Of a DNA stretch of 64,000 nt, positions 1-11,894 are shown one piece after another. Within the stretch, counting starts at the first letter, position 1; each line of letters opens with the position of its first letter. Origin of the DNA: Pseudisothecium myosuroides (lineage: Eukaryota; Streptophyta; Bryopsida; Hypnales; Lembophyllaceae); assembly GCA_951799445.1 (NCBI GenBank), contig OX637293.1, positions 22,940,001 to 23,004,000 on the forward strand, read 5' to 3'. The notes beneath the pieces are model-generated. The model was given only the letters and a program-made list of their open reading frames with translations. It had not been told where the DNA came from and made no database searches. Both the position numbers and the translations under genes were made by a program.

Positions 1-1006
1 TCTCCGTGACAATCTCGGCCATTAAGAATTTAGCTTACAGCCGCAAACCTAAAATATTCGACCATGTAAGGAACATGGAACAAAGCGCAGCAGCGAAGAA
101 GTGTCTTCCGAGCTTGCCATTCTCCTTGAGTTGGCTGGTTTCATCTCTTTCTGGTGAGCTGTGTCAGACTGATCTTCGATGAGCTGCTCCTGAAAAATCG
201 TAACGTTCAAGTTTTTGAATTAGTAATGCGGCAATGAGCTAATTCTATGACATCGGACTGCATTTGAAATTTATGCGGTTGGAGTCACTCGGCTTTTCAC
301 AACTATGTGGCTTTCAAAAACTAGAGTCTCATTTGTGAAGAGGCAAAACCTATTAGACACTACCAGCTAGCCTACAAGTCAAAACTCTCCAGATCACGCC
401 ATAGGCCCAAAAGTCCCCATGGCTAGAGCAGAGCAGTCATTTGAATTCATGCAACTTTTTACGCAGTTTATAAAAACCTTACTTGGATAGAGGCAAAGCT
501 ATTTTGGAGTCAACAACTCATAGCTCTACAGGTCACACTATGGGGTCCATGAAGCAAGGCAGATAGACATGCTGGACATTAGCTGCATTCAAGTCGGTCT
601 GCACGTCCAATTTACTCCTATATATTTCATGAAACCGAACACCAAACTGGCACTGATGAGTAAACATGAGTGTTTTACAGAGGTACCCAAAACGATTCTG
701 AAACTGAGTCTGTAACAGTTCCGCTCAGAATTCATAACAAAAGTGGGAGCTTGCCACATGTAGGTGTCTTTCCGTTGACGAGATGATAAAATTATTGCAC
801 AGATGTCGGTGAAGCTGGTTGTGATAGTGGGCACATGTGACTCAATCTGACCGGCACACGCCTGCAATGTGTCGAAGGCCATCAAAGCTCTCAAAAAAAG
901 TCCATATTACTGCACTTCACTTCCACTAATAATCAATTTCACACAATCCAAGAACCCGCATGCGCACCACATGTGCTCTCAGAATTGGTTGGGATTGCTG
1001 ACCTCA
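1..1006. other. Region downstream of the PPR gene, no gene seen
   Basis: I see no convincing coding exon here. The part next to position 1007 is probably the 3' untranslated region of the minus-strand PPR gene. Short open frames at 589-894 and 869-1459 have no family resemblance; the second overlaps the PPR gene antisense. Confidence 0.4.
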
Positions 1007-4000
1007 TCACCAATAATCACCACAGGAACACGCGCCATCTTTGAAGTGATGAAACCGATTTGTGTCCCTCACCACAATCTCTTGCCCAGTCACCTTAGAG
1101 AACAACTTGGTTGTTGCATGGCAATCAGAACACACTCGAAGGTTTTTGTAGACATAAATTGGGTTCCCAGGGCTTGTGTGCATAAGACCATAGGCGATGG
1201 CCAGCTTCTCACTATGAGAGCAAAGAGCAAGATCTTTATCTTCCTCATCAATATTATGCAACACAAGCTGGGTATCAGGGATATAACCTTCCGCCTTTAT
1301 TCGTTCAGTCAAACTGCTCAGTTCAGCATAGATCTCCTTCACTTCGGAGTGAGATGTATCCCCCGCCACAAAGTGATGGATCTTGTTATCAACTTCAATC
1401 CAGCTACGTCCTGGTTCCTTACGTATACCTCTTTCTTCCATGAGAGTGCGCAGCAATGACACCTGGCCCCACTTGCCAGCCGCAGCGTAAATGTTGGAAA
1501 GGAGCACATATGCAGAGGCATCCTTGGGATCCAACTTCATAAGCTGTTTCGCAGCAAGTTCACCCAACTCCACATCACCATAAGTTCTACAACCTCCAAG
1601 CAAGGCTCCCCAAGTTGCTCCATTCGCCTCAACTGGCATGTTATCGATGAAAAGCTTCGCTTCTTCCAAGTGTCCTGCTCGCCCAAGAAGATCCACCATG
1701 CATGTACAGTGCACCACACTCGGTTCGATGCCATGATCTTGCGACATCGCCAGAAAGAGTCTACGCCCTTCATCAACGAGGCCCGCATGACTACATGCCG
1801 ACAAGACTGCCACGAATGACGCCCCGTCCGGCTTCACTCCGCCTGCAAGCATTCTTCGGAAGATTGCCAAGGCTTCAAGCCCACATCCGTGTTGTGCAAG
1901 TCCACCGATCATCACGTTCCATGTGATGACATCGCGTTTCTCCATTCTGTCAAAAACTAGTCCGGCATATTCAATGCTGCCACTCTTGGCATACATGTGC
2001 ACAAGTGCACTGGCCACACGTACATCCGATTCCAGACCAGCTTCCAGTACATGGTTATGAACCTCCTTCACCCACTCCAAAGCTCCGGCGCTTGCACATG
2101 CGTTCAGGATGCTCACGTATGTGATTGCATCTGGTTGGAAGCCTTTCTGCTTCATTTGGAGAAAAAGTCGATAGGCTTCTTCACCACAACCGTTCTCTGC
2201 ATAAGCGCCAATCATCACAGTCCATGTGATTACATCGCGTTCCTCCATTCTGTCGAAAACTACCTTGGCATCATTGATGCTGCGACTCTTTGCATACAGG
2301 TAAACAAGCGCATTGCCCACACGTACATCCGATTCCAGCCCTGCTTCCAGGATATGGCTGTGAACCTTCTTAACCCACTCCAAAGCCCTTACGCTTGGAT
2401 ATCCATTCAGGAGGTTGATGAAAGTAATTGCATTCGGTTTACAGCCTTCCTGTTTCATTTGGAGAAAGAGTCGATATGCTTCTTCACGACGGCCACTCTC
2501 TACAAATGCGCCTATCATCCCAGTCCAAGTGATTACATCCCGCTGCTTCATTCTGTCAAAAAATTCTCTGGCACCGTCGATATTGCCACTCTTTGCATAC
2601 ATATGCACAAGAGCATTGCCAACACGCAAATCCGACTCTAGTCCTGCTTCAACGATATTTCTGTAAACCTCCTGCACCCACCCCAAGGCCCCGGCGCTTG
2701 CACATGCATTCAGGATGCCCATGTATGTGATTGCATCTGGTTTAAACCCTTCATGCTTCATTTGGAGGAAGAGTCGATATGCTTCTTCACCACAACCACT
2801 CTCTGCGTAAGCGCCTATCATCACGTTCCACGTGATGACATCGCGTTTCTCCATTCTGTCAAAAACTAGTCGGGCATCATCGATACTGCCACTCTTGGCA
2901 TACATGCGAACAAGAGCACTACCCACACGCAAATCAGACTCTAGTCCTGCTTCGACGACATCCCTGTGAACTTCCTTCACCCACTCCAAAGCCCCGGCGC
3001 TTGCACATGCATTCAGGAGGCCCAGGTATGTGATTGCATCTGGTTTAAACCCTTCATGCTTCATTCGGAGGAAGAGTCGATATGCTTCTTCACCAAGACC
3101 ACTTTCTGCATAAGCGCCTATCATCCCAGTCCATGTGATGACATTGCGTTTCTCCATTCTGTCAAAAACTAGTCGGGCATCATCGATACTGCCACTCTTG
3201 GCATATATGTGAACAAGTGCACTACCCACACGCAAATCAGACTCTAGTCCTGCTTCGACGACATCCCTGTGAACTTCCTTCACCCACTCCAAAGCCCCGG
3301 CGCTTGCACATGCATTCAGGACGCTTAGATAAGTGATTGCATCTGGTTTGAGCCCTTCATGCCTCATTTGGAGAATGAGTCTATATGCTTCTAAACCAAG
3401 ACCACTTCCTGCATAAGCGCTTATCATCATGTTAAATGTGATGACATCACGTTCCTCCATTCTGTCAAAAACTAGTCGGGCATCATCAATACTGCCACTC
3501 TTGGCATACATGTGAACAAGTGCAGTGCCCACACGCAAGCCCGACTCAAAGCCAGCATGCCTTATATCCGCATGAACTTGTTTGCCCCAATCTAAAGAAG
3601 ATGACCTGGCACATGCTTTCAGGATGCTCAAGTATGCAAATTCATCTGGATTCACATCTTCTTGGCGCATATTGTTGAAAAGCTCCATCGCGTCCTTAGC
3701 ATGATTGTGCTGACCATAACCTCCAATCATGATAGTCCAACTACGAACACTTTTCTTCACAAGGTTATCAAACACTCGGCGTGCATCCTCCAATCTCCCA
3801 CATCTCATAAAAACACTCAGAAGACTGTTTGCCACATATATGTTCTGCTCCATTCCACTCTTGAAGATGAAGTCATGAACATACTTCGCTGCCACAAAGT
3901 TTTTATCCTTCGAGCACCGTTTCAAAACTTCCACACACATGTACGAGTCTATAGCGACGCCTCGTCCTGACATACTTTTCAGAACAGCAATTGCTTCACT

Positions 4001-4141
4001 TGCGGTATTAGCATTTTGCAAAAGTAAACTGACATCGCCGCCTTGTACACTTCGTCTCACGACTCTTCCATTGCTAGGTAGAAAGCTCCTTGTTTCATTG
4101 TTGCTCCTGGGTATGCTAACTCGTCGAGAGAACAACCACAA
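1007..4141 (-). CDS. PPR protein of the PLS-E-DYW class, probable organellar C-to-U RNA editing factor
   Basis: A single exon encodes 1044 residues. Residues 1-35 are rich in Arg and Ser, as expected for a mitochondrial or plastid transit peptide. Residues about 60-800 are PPR motifs of the P-L-S type. E/E+ motifs follow (about 800-905), then a DYW deaminase domain from the PG box (about 910) to the exact C-terminal DYW. The deaminase signature is visible: HSE near 976-978, CSDC near 1004-1007, and a second Cys pair near 1038-1040. Proteins of this class bind a specific organellar transcript through the PPR tract and deaminate a cytidine to uridine. The ATG at 4139-4141 is the first one in frame and gives the basic leader. 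The central PPR tract is an unusually regular 303-bp tandem array. The RNA target cannot be stated from sequence. The wording resembles moss DYW factors, from memory. Confidence 0.93.
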   Translation of the reverse strand: MWLFSRRVSIPRSNNETRSFLPSNGRVVRRSVQGGDVSLLLQNANTASEAIAVLKSMSGRGVAIDSYMCVEVLKRCSKDKNFVAAKYVHDFIFKSGMEQNIYVANSLLSVFMRCGRLEDARRVFDNLVKKSVRSWTIMIGGYGQHNHAKDAMELFNNMRQEDVNPDEFAYLSILKACARSSSLDWGKQVHADIRHAGFESGLRVGTALVHMYAKSGSIDDARLVFDRMEERDVITFNMMISAYAGSGLGLEAYRLILQMRHEGLKPDAITYLSVLNACASAGALEWVKEVHRDVVEAGLESDLRVGSALVHIYAKSGSIDDARLVFDRMEKRNVITWTGMIGAYAESGLGEEAYRLFLRMKHEGFKPDAITYLGLLNACASAGALEWVKEVHRDVVEAGLESDLRVGSALVRMYAKSGSIDDARLVFDRMEKRDVITWNVMIGAYAESGCGEEAYRLFLQMKHEGFKPDAITYMGILNACASAGALGWVQEVYRNIVEAGLESDLRVGNALVHMYAKSGNIDGAREFFDRMKQRDVITWTGMIGAFVESGRREEAYRLFLQMKQEGCKPNAITFINLLNGYPSVRALEWVKKVHSHILEAGLESDVRVGNALVYLYAKSRSINDAKVVFDRMEERDVITWTVMIGAYAENGCGEEAYRLFLQMKQKGFQPDAITYVSILNACASAGALEWVKEVHNHVLEAGLESDVRVASALVHMYAKSGSIEYAGLVFDRMEKRDVITWNVMIGGLAQHGCGLEALAIFRRMLAGGVKPDGASFVAVLSACSHAGLVDEGRRLFLAMSQDHGIEPSVVHCTCMVDLLGRAGHLEEAKLFIDNMPVEANGATWGALLGGCRTYGDVELGELAAKQLMKLDPKDASAYVLLSNIYAAAGKWGQVSLLRTLMEERGIRKEPGRSWIEVDNKIHHFVAGDTSHSEVKEIYAELSSLTERIKAEGYIPDTQLVLHNIDEEDKDLALCSHSEKLAIAYGLMHTSPGNPIYVYKNLRVCSDCHATTKLFSKVTGQEIVVRDTNRFHHFKDGACSCGDYW
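1820..3650 (-). repeat. 303-bp tandem array inside the PPR gene
   Basis: The same landmark (ttgcatctgg or a close variant) recurs at about 2125, 2428, 2731, 3034, 3337 and 3640, exactly 303 bp apart. Each unit encodes one 101-residue P-L-S triplet. Units near 2731 and 3034 are close to identical at DNA level, including synonymous sites. Confidence 0.9.
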
Positions 4142-6290
4142 CAGAAAAACACCACATTAATTGAAGCAACGCCCGAAACTCAATACTGACAAACGAGCTT
4201 ACTTTTGATGCATCCGCTGCAATCTTTATACTTCTTACATGCATAGAATTTCAAAAAAGTATTTCCACTTCACCTGCGCGTCACAAAAAGCAGACAGAGA
4301 CGTGTGTTATATGAACCAAATCCTCAAACCCTATCAGATCACAAAATTTTGGTTACGCCTAACAAAACAAATTACAAAGAGTTCGAGTGGAGACCACCAT
4401 TAATTCATAAGCTGCATTTAGGATGAAGACATATGTCGCACTACTTCTGATTGGGGAACAAAACTCTATTTTTCGAGTCATGTGCTTCATGACAATACCT
4501 GCTTTGATGCACTAAGTCTTGAGATATTGTGGTGCGATAACCAACATGAGATTGCGATTTGTCTTGTGTGATCTGATTGAGCATCGCCTTCACCCATGAT
4601 GGTGTTGACCGGCCGTCTATCCAAAGTGCTTCCTTCGTCGTCTTGTGTTTAAAGTCAGGAAAATTACGACTCCTCTGAAGGCACCACAAACCACAATGAG
4701 ATCTGGTAAACCATATACTCAGCAATCCAGGAACGCATGTTGTTCAACACTACCGTGATCTTACCAGCCCTCATTCCACTCGGAACAAGCAAAGAATACC
4801 ATTTATGCTATTCATTTTCACAAAGCTCCCATAAAATTGCCCTCACTTGATAATCCCAGTCATATATCGACTTTGATAACTGGTAGGTCTGGTGATACCT
4901 TGTCAACTCTGTAGTCCCACCATTGGGAAGGATCCGCAAAAACCTGCTCCCAAAGTTGTTCAATCATCTGCGCTTCGCCTGAATTGACTCCAACAGACGT
5001 CATCCATGTCAATCACATTCTCTCCACATTAACCTGCATTCACCTCTTTCTATGACAACGAACGTCCGATACAAACCTGAAGCACTGGAACTCGGGGATA
5101 GTGTTCTCCTGGCTGACGATGATGAACACCTACTTTGTCCACCGCTTCTTCCTCCATGAGAAGACCAGAGTAGTAATAAAGAAGGGTAGTTAGGGCCTAG
5201 CAATTTGAAGACATCCTGGTCACACAAATCCCACCAAGTTCAGATCAACAAAGTTCATGTCCAATCACTTTGGAGGAACTATGACACTAAAATCCTAAAC
5301 CCTAAGCCCTAAAACTATGATCATACAGTGCTGTAAAGGAGACCTCAATATACTTCACACATGTTGCGAGCATAACCACAGAAGTTCAACACGTAAGTCA
5401 AAATCGACCACTTATATAACAGGACTATGCCACAAGTCAACACTCCCGTACCTGTGCACAGGCTCCAAACACCAAAAAGTTTCTCCGCTGTTGCCCATGA
5501 CACAGTAAAAAACGCAAGAACGCAGGCATTTGTGGCTCGGTGTAAGCAAAGCTCTGAACAAAAATCTTACTCTGCAACAACAAAGTTACACAAAGTTATT
5601 CTGGTCTGCTTTGGTGCGAAAAAGTGACAAAGAACCTATACCACAAATCGCAAGTTCTGCGTAAAAGCAACCTATTCACCCTTCCATAACTGTCAAACTT
5701 CTTTCAATCCTCCTCACCAGTAAAACCACAAAACTTCTTGCAATCCTCAGTCCTAAAGTCCAAATTTTAGACCGACCTTTCATTTCTTCTATTAAATTAG
5801 GCGCATGCTTTCATCTATGCCATCGACATTGTCGTTCCAGTAGGACAAAACTGACACAAAATTTCAAAAGACCGACGAATTTGAAAATAAAATCGTTGGA
5901 AGCACAAAGCAAGAAATTAATCAGGGAGAGAGACGTCACAGGAATTGAACTCTCTAAATCAATAAAACGCTCGATGCACAGGCTGTTTAAAAACCCTAAT
6001 TGTGTGCAAGATCAATCCGTGGACCATTTTTTAAACTGAAAAATCCGAGCAATGCAGAGCAAAGGATCGAACCTGGCGCAAATTGTGCAGAGTGCAAAAC
6101 ATTTGCCGAGAGAGACGAAAAATGCCGTGAACCTTCGGCAACATCGGATCGGTTGCAACGAGACCAAATGGCGAGCTTCCGTAACAATCGATCCGCCATA
6201 GCTCCGAATTCCGCAATCCCACTGGAAGCTCGAACCTCATTAAGTTAGGGTTCGCTTTTTTATTGGCTTTGGAAAAAATTATTTGGCTAA
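4142..6290. other. Upstream region of the PPR gene
   Basis: This stretch is less AT-rich than the intergenic DNA to its right and may hold the PPR promoter and leader. The short open frames (4441-4725, 5009-5227, 5996-6312) show no domain I recognise. I cannot decide whether a noncoding transcript or an unrecognised gene lies here. Confidence 0.3.
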
Positions 6291-6520
6291 AAAATGGAAA
6301 AAAAAACACCATGAAGTTTTTCGCCAGAAAACTTTGAATTAAAATGAAAATCTTGGATGAAATCGCCAGAGTTTAGTGGATGAAAACAGAATTGTAGACA
6401 TGAGATGTGTACTAATGTGATATTTTTTTTCCAATATGTGGATGAATGTTGAAATTTGGAGCACCACTATAACATTTTATATTACCACTTTGGCATTTTA
6501 TAAAAAATGAAAAAAAATTC
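6290..6520. repeat. Dispersed repeat, related to the interior of the MITE at 16466-16910
   Basis: The stretch around 6345-6510 (gatgaaatcgcca, then gtggatgaatgttgaaa, then caccact) matches the reverse complement of about 16640-16800 inside the Emigrant-like element. It is probably an old copy or fragment of that family. I could not define its ends. Confidence 0.55.
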
Positions 6521-9500
6521 ATACTTATGACCCTACATGAGGTCAGATTCAGCATAAATTAGTCATTTTTGTAAAAAGTGCTACATGTCATTTTGTGAAT
6601 GGTGTGAGGTGACGTGGACCCCTGAGAATCTGACGTAGAAATTCAAGTTCAGCCCTTGAGTGTTGAATGAGACCTTTACATGCAGTATATGAAATTTAAT
6701 ACAAATTTAATATAAATTGGGGTTCTTGAATTGTGAATTTTTTGGATAATATTGAATGAGGTAAGGTAAAGTAAAGGGTCCTATTTGCACCACAATTATG
6801 AAGCCATCCTATTTGTGTTATTGTGTATCATAGCATTAATAATGAAATTTTGTGTTACCACTCTAATTGATTGAACATGCTATAAGGTTTTAGTCTTAAT
6901 GAAGATTTTTATCAAGAATATAGATATCAATAGTATTGAAAGAAGAAATCTCTATAAACATAGTTGCCTAGGGCCAAAGGTTCTAGGGAGACTAAGCACA
7001 CCAAATAGTCTTGTACAACACTTGGCGCCTATAGATTAAAAATGCCATACAAGAATAAAAATCTATAACATTTTAAAATCAATTAATGTAGTTAATAATA
7101 AATTTCAATATTAGTATAGTGCAACCTTTAAATTTTCAAATGTATTATATTGATACATGTTGTTACAAAGGGAGCCAAATAGTCTCAAGGTAAAACTAAG
7201 ACCTCTTACACATAATTGTGATCTTTTCTAAAATTGTCCCCTATGGAACCTTGCCTCTATTGATGAGATTTAGAATTGAATTTGTATACATTTATTTTAA
7301 AAATTTATAGTTCATTGATATGGTATTCAAAAAATATTAGAAGAGTGTATTTAAATTCTTCTTTGGACTTCCAACAAGATTCAACAAAATATTAAGCTAT
7401 TTAATAATAGCAACAATGAATGCTCAATTATTTATTTGGACGCCATCAAGTTGCAGTTACTTTGTCAAATAAAAAACTTTCCAAATGGTGAAAGCAGGTG
7501 CTTGCATACCTATTGGTTTGGGAATTTGTTATTTTGGAATGTAAAAAACTATACCAATTGAAAAAATAGACCATATCTTAGAACCACTTTACACCTAGAG
7601 GCAGGGCCAATTTGTTGTGAGAGAGACTCAAAATCCTCACTTGTAATTGGACAAAAGGATAAAATCAGTTTGAAGCCCTTTACACCTAGAGGCCAGGCCA
7701 ATATGGTGTAATGAATTTTTTATTCAACAAAGATTTGATGTAACTTAGCCTGAGCTCAATGAATTGGTGTACCAGAAATAGGAGGTCAATTCTTGGCCAT
7801 AGAGACAATGTTAGATTTCATTTTTATTTTGTTCTTTAAAAATATCATTTTTTCAAAAGATTAGATCCATTGGATTTTGTGCAATTAACTGTAACATGAA
7901 TTGGCCCAACCTCTTGGTGTAAATTAGCCCTAGAAAAAGAAAAAAAAAAAAAGAGGGAGAGGTTGAAATTTTCTAGGTTTTATTGAATCAGCATAGCTTC
8001 TAGATTAGCCTGAAAACCTTTACATGTGGAAGAATTAGCCTCTATTCTAATCTTATTCTAATGAATAGTTGAAAAAGGCCTTAAACCTAAAAGGAGTTGA
8101 AATTTTGTGCAATTGGCCTCAAAGGGAATTGTTCCAGCTTCTAGGTGTAACAAGGCCATACTTTTTGGCCCTAATTTTGTGCAATTGTCCTCTTTGTGTT
8201 GAGGAATTGAGTTGAGAATTTTTTGGAAAAAAAATAAGAAGAATTTGATTTTCATTCTTTAAAGAATTGTTATGTAGGAATAAGTACCAAATAGATGGAA
8301 ACACTAAATTATTTATAAGTCTTTGAAATACAATAATCCCAGCAATCTAGCTATTCTAGCAAACAAACAAAAGCCTATAGAATTTATTTTCTTAGTGTAG
8401 AAATTGAATTCAAAAACAAATTCACAAGCAAATCAATACAATGTTCTCTTAGAAAAATTATACGATTGCCAAGAAAACAAAATGCTCTATAACTTGTTTT
8501 TTGTACCACATCTTTATATATTTGAAAACTTGGGCTAATCTAACGTCTTTAGTTTTGGGGGTATTAAACTATATTTTCAATTTTAACCAAAATACAAAGA
8601 AATTTTGGAAATTAACTCTTAGCATCAACAAATGAGATGCAATGCTCTAAATCAATGATGTGGGTATATGATATATAGATGTGACATTAGAGTAGCACAA
8701 ACAATTACTTCTAACATAAATAAGACAAATTTCTCATTAACGTATTAATCTCTAAAGATTCAATTTAAGTGTCTCTTTGGGAGAAAAATGGAAATTCGAA
8801 TAGGTTAAATTAATTTGAATTTTCAGTATGATGTTTTGAAATTTATTTATTTTAAATAGAAGAAAATATTGTTTTTAAAAAAATATATATTTTATTCCAA
8901 TTAAAGCCTAAGAAAGAAAGTTGTGCCACACTAAGTTCAAAATGTTTTTTTCTAAGCAAAAAAATAATCACAGAAACTCAAAATAATTTTTTTAAAATTG
9001 GATTTATCATGGAAAATGTTTTTGCCTACATAGAAAGATTTGATTCATTCTACTTGGACCAATGATGAAAAAGTTATAAAGAGTTTTGTTTTTCAAGAAA
9101 TCAATACATCTTTTAAAAAAAATACCTCACAGGATTAATTTTAATACAATTAAAAAAAAAAGTTTCTCATGGTTTAGTTTTCTTGCTCAAATAATTTTGC
9201 TACCGGATTTAGTGTATTTCAAAAACATTTAGGACTATTCTCAGTTTAGTTTCTTTTTATATATTGTATGTACTTCTACCTAACAATTTTTAAGAAATGA
9301 AGTGTGTGTTTTTTGAATTTTTTTCTTACTCTCAACTCAATTCTTGATAATTTTAAATCTACATTGAAATTTTTTTTCAATTAAGAAGATTGAAAGCCTT
9401 ATAATCTAGTGCATCAAGTTGAAATAAACAAGTTTTTTAACTTAAAATGCAAAATATCTTGCAATCTGTAGGATCAAAGCTTCTAAAAGTTATTCTACAC

Positions 9501-10889
9501 AATAGAGTTAATTGTAAAGTAGGAGGCAACAGTCTCCAATTGCAATCTAATTTTGAAATGTGATTCCAACAATAAATGCTCCATTTGGTTTTGAATTAAG
9601 TTCTAAACTCAAGATCGATTTTCATCCAGAGTCACAATCCATTTTCTCACATACTACATGCTTGTAGTTTTTCATTGGTGGAAGCAAAACTAAGGATGAA
9701 ACTCATAAAAGAATTTGATCTCTAGTTTTTGTTTTTGCTATTCTTAGGGAAATAAACCCCGGTTATCTATATTAAAATTATAAGATCCTATAATTAGATA
9801 TGAAGGAAAAAAAATTTAAATCACTTTGTAATAGAAATGGTTGTTTGAATGTATTTTAGCCAAGAAAAGGCCTTGATCCTTTACAATGTAAGGATAATTG
9901 TTGACTCAAGAGACAAATGAAGGCTTAGACAAATTCCTATGATTTCAATTTTTGGTACAATTTTTGAAAGTTTTTATTAAGATAGAAAAATAATTTGGCT
10001 TTCTAGGAATGATTTTATATTTCAATCACTATGATCCGCAATAAAAAAAACTCATGTTGTCTTAAGATCAAAATCTTCAAAGCAGCATCTTAAAAACTGA
10101 AAAAGAAATGAATTTCCATTTATTAACTTGATTTAGAATTTTTGGAAGTTCGTTTTATAAGGCTCAAAATATTTTGTGACCTTAAGAGTAGGATTTGAAA
10201 TATTTCATGACCTCGAGCAATATTCACAACTTTACCAGTACTTAAAGGCTTTTCAAATGTCGTACTAACTATCAAATATAGTTACGCAAGGATAAAAAAC
10301 ATTAAGTGCACTTTTAAAAACAATTTTAAGAGAAAAATCATTCTTTTTGTCTAGTATTTACAAATTTGGCAAGTATTTTTTAGTGTTGAAAGGTCTTTAA
10401 GGGTCTTTCAAAAGCCTCAATTGTGTAGAACATCCAACTTTTGGAGTAGAACATTTTTTAAACTTTTAAAGCATTCCAACTCATAAAGCTAAAGACAACA
10501 ATATTACAAAATAACACAAAATAGAAATGTAGTAAACAAAAGGATTAATCTGAACTATTGTACAAAAATTTTAGAAACACCTCTTGATGATGAAGGCTCA
10601 AACTTTATTTATTTTGAAAGGAAGTTTTCAAAGGAAACCTAATAGTTGTCCATGCACAAACCTTGTATATGGCATGTTGATCAACAATATACTAAGCAAC
10701 TATCAAGTTCCTATAAATAATTTCACCGGTATTATTGTAAAGCCCAACAGACTAATTCTCTATGTATATGTAACTCACAAGTTTCTAAGCTTTAACAATG
10801 GCCATCTTGGACAATCTATGAGGACTATTAACAATTGATGTTGAACAGTAACACAAAAAGATTGTCAACATAGACACTGTTTGAACCCT
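6521..10889. other. AT-rich intergenic DNA
   Basis: No gene is visible. It is low-complexity A/T-rich DNA with decayed repeats, such as the phrase tttacacctagagg at about 7590 and 7680. A copy of a repeat carrying the phrase cttgcaatctg lies near 9455, with related copies near 14310, 16280, 24845, 31745 and 32065. Confidence 0.5.
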
Positions 10890-11128
10890 TCAGGGAAACA
10901 TAGTTGCCGGAATGGGATTGTGGGGATCGCAATCCGACCCTGGATTAGGCAAATCCCAACATGGAGTCGAAACTAGGCGTGCTGGAATGGGGTTGTGGGG
11001 ATCGCAATCTGGGCTCAGGTTGGGCAAGTCCCAACACGGAGTGGGAACCAGTCGTGCCGAAATAGGATTGTGGGGATCACAATCTGGTCCCGGATTGGGC
11101 AAGTCCCAACACGGAGTTGGAACCAGGC
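10890..11128 (-). repeat. Three 75-bp tandem coding repeats
   Basis: On the plus strand each unit carries attgtggggatc or ttgtggggatc followed by a conserved cccaacatggag/cccaacacggag block. The units are in register and nearly identical, and encode the three peptide repeats. Confidence 0.85.
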
Positions 11129-11201
11129 GCCCTTCTCCAAGAATGGTAAATACAAGCACTGCAAATGTCATGGCCACTAAGAGGCCCTTCATCTTGAACA
11201 T
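10890..11201 (-). CDS. Small secreted peptide precursor with three Cys/Pro-rich repeats
   Basis: Translation from the ATG at 11199-11201 gives 103 residues. Residues 1-24 form a signal peptide: start MFKMKG, a hydrophobic core rich in L, V and A, then a cut expected near GEG. The rest is three adjacent 25-residue repeats (75 bp each) and a short tail. Each repeat starts RLV(P/S)TPCWDLPN and ends DCDPHNPI. Each has two Cys ten positions apart, one Trp and about eight Pro. Repeats differ at only a few positions. The open frame extends upstream to a TTG, but a good acceptor (gtgcag, cut after 11217) lies inside that extension, so the ATG is preferred. The architecture matches a multi-copy peptide precursor that is secreted and processed. 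The family is not recognised; a small structural cell-wall protein is an alternative. Confidence 0.72.
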   Translation of the reverse strand: MFKMKGLLVAMTFAVLVFTILGEGRLVPTPCWDLPNPGPDCDPHNPISARLVPTPCWDLPNLSPDCDPHNPIPARLVSTPCWDLPNPGSDCDPHNPIPATMFP

Positions 11202-11216
11202 GATGATGATTTGTAT

Positions 11217-11732
11217 CTGCACTTGCAATAAGTATATTAAGTTAGTTAGTTCTACTCCAACTTTACAAGCTTTTTGTATTTTGTAAACTGCATTGAAACC
11301 GCATCACAAAAAGACACATGCAATCATCCGGTGTGCTATCAAGGTATAATACAATGAAAAGACAACCCTAAAACATCCTTCTAAGGTACAACAAATACAG
11401 AACTCTATGAAGATTGTCGCATTTACAACCGCATTTACAAAAAGACAATTCAAAGCATTGTGGTGCCAAGATGCAGCAAAAAGCGTGATCTTTGAGGATT
11501 GTTAATAAGGTTTAATACTACTAAAGACAAGAATGCTATTTATCAAACTGTGTGCAACATAAAGAATAATCTAAGAAGATAGCACACAAACAACCTAGTA
11601 TAGTATGAAAATTTGATACAATCTAATCACAACGTGCTACAAAACGAAGACAATTTTATAAAAAGACAATCGAAATGAACAAGAAGGAGGCTCACCAATT
11701 CTAAAGTAGACAGAGATAGAGGAAGAACTAAC
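11217..11732 (-). other. Predicted 5'UTR intron of the peptide gene
   Basis: Read on the minus strand, the donor is AAG|GTTAGT (cut after 11733) and the acceptor is TGCAG (cut before 11216). This places the leader exon at about 11733-11800 and joins it 15 bases before the ATG. It is inferred from splice consensus only. Confidence 0.5.
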
Positions 11733-11831
11733 CTTGCAATCAAGTGCTACCATCCAACAAAAGAGCAAAATACAAAGCTGAGCACTAAAGAGCAAAGAGA
11801 CGATTGAGGATGTGAAGTAGCTCGCTCCTAC

Positions 11832-11842
11832 TTAAATAGTTA
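11832..11842 (-). promoter_or_regulatory. Possible TATA box of the peptide gene
   Basis: The minus strand reads CTATTTAAGTAGG here, about 30 bases upstream of where the leader exon would begin. It fits a TATA-type promoter for the predicted spliced transcript. Confidence 0.4.
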
Positions 11843-11894
11843 GACAAAAATCCTACCAACGAGATCCTATGAGATTGTGGATAACGCTTTGCTT

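Noticed and set aside
869..1459. 196-residue frame antisense to the PPR gene, and similar frames to 4160
   Set aside because: They are shadows of the long, regular PPR coding sequence.
1820..3650. CRISPR-like or satellite array
   Set aside because: The 303-bp periodicity is coding PPR triplets without spacers.
5298..5320. Telomere-like motif (cctaaaccctaagccctaaa)
   Set aside because: It is only two or three degenerate units, too short for an interstitial telomere tract.
11202..11228. N-terminal extension of the peptide frame
   Set aside because: Its first codon is TTG, and a strong splice acceptor lies within it; the ATG at 11199-11201 is preferred.
10912..11286. Plus-strand frame antisense to the peptide gene, also repetitive
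   Set aside because: The minus strand has the signal peptide, stop, splice sites and TATA-like box. The plus-strand product (MGLWGSQ repeats) is a shadow of the same tandem DNA.
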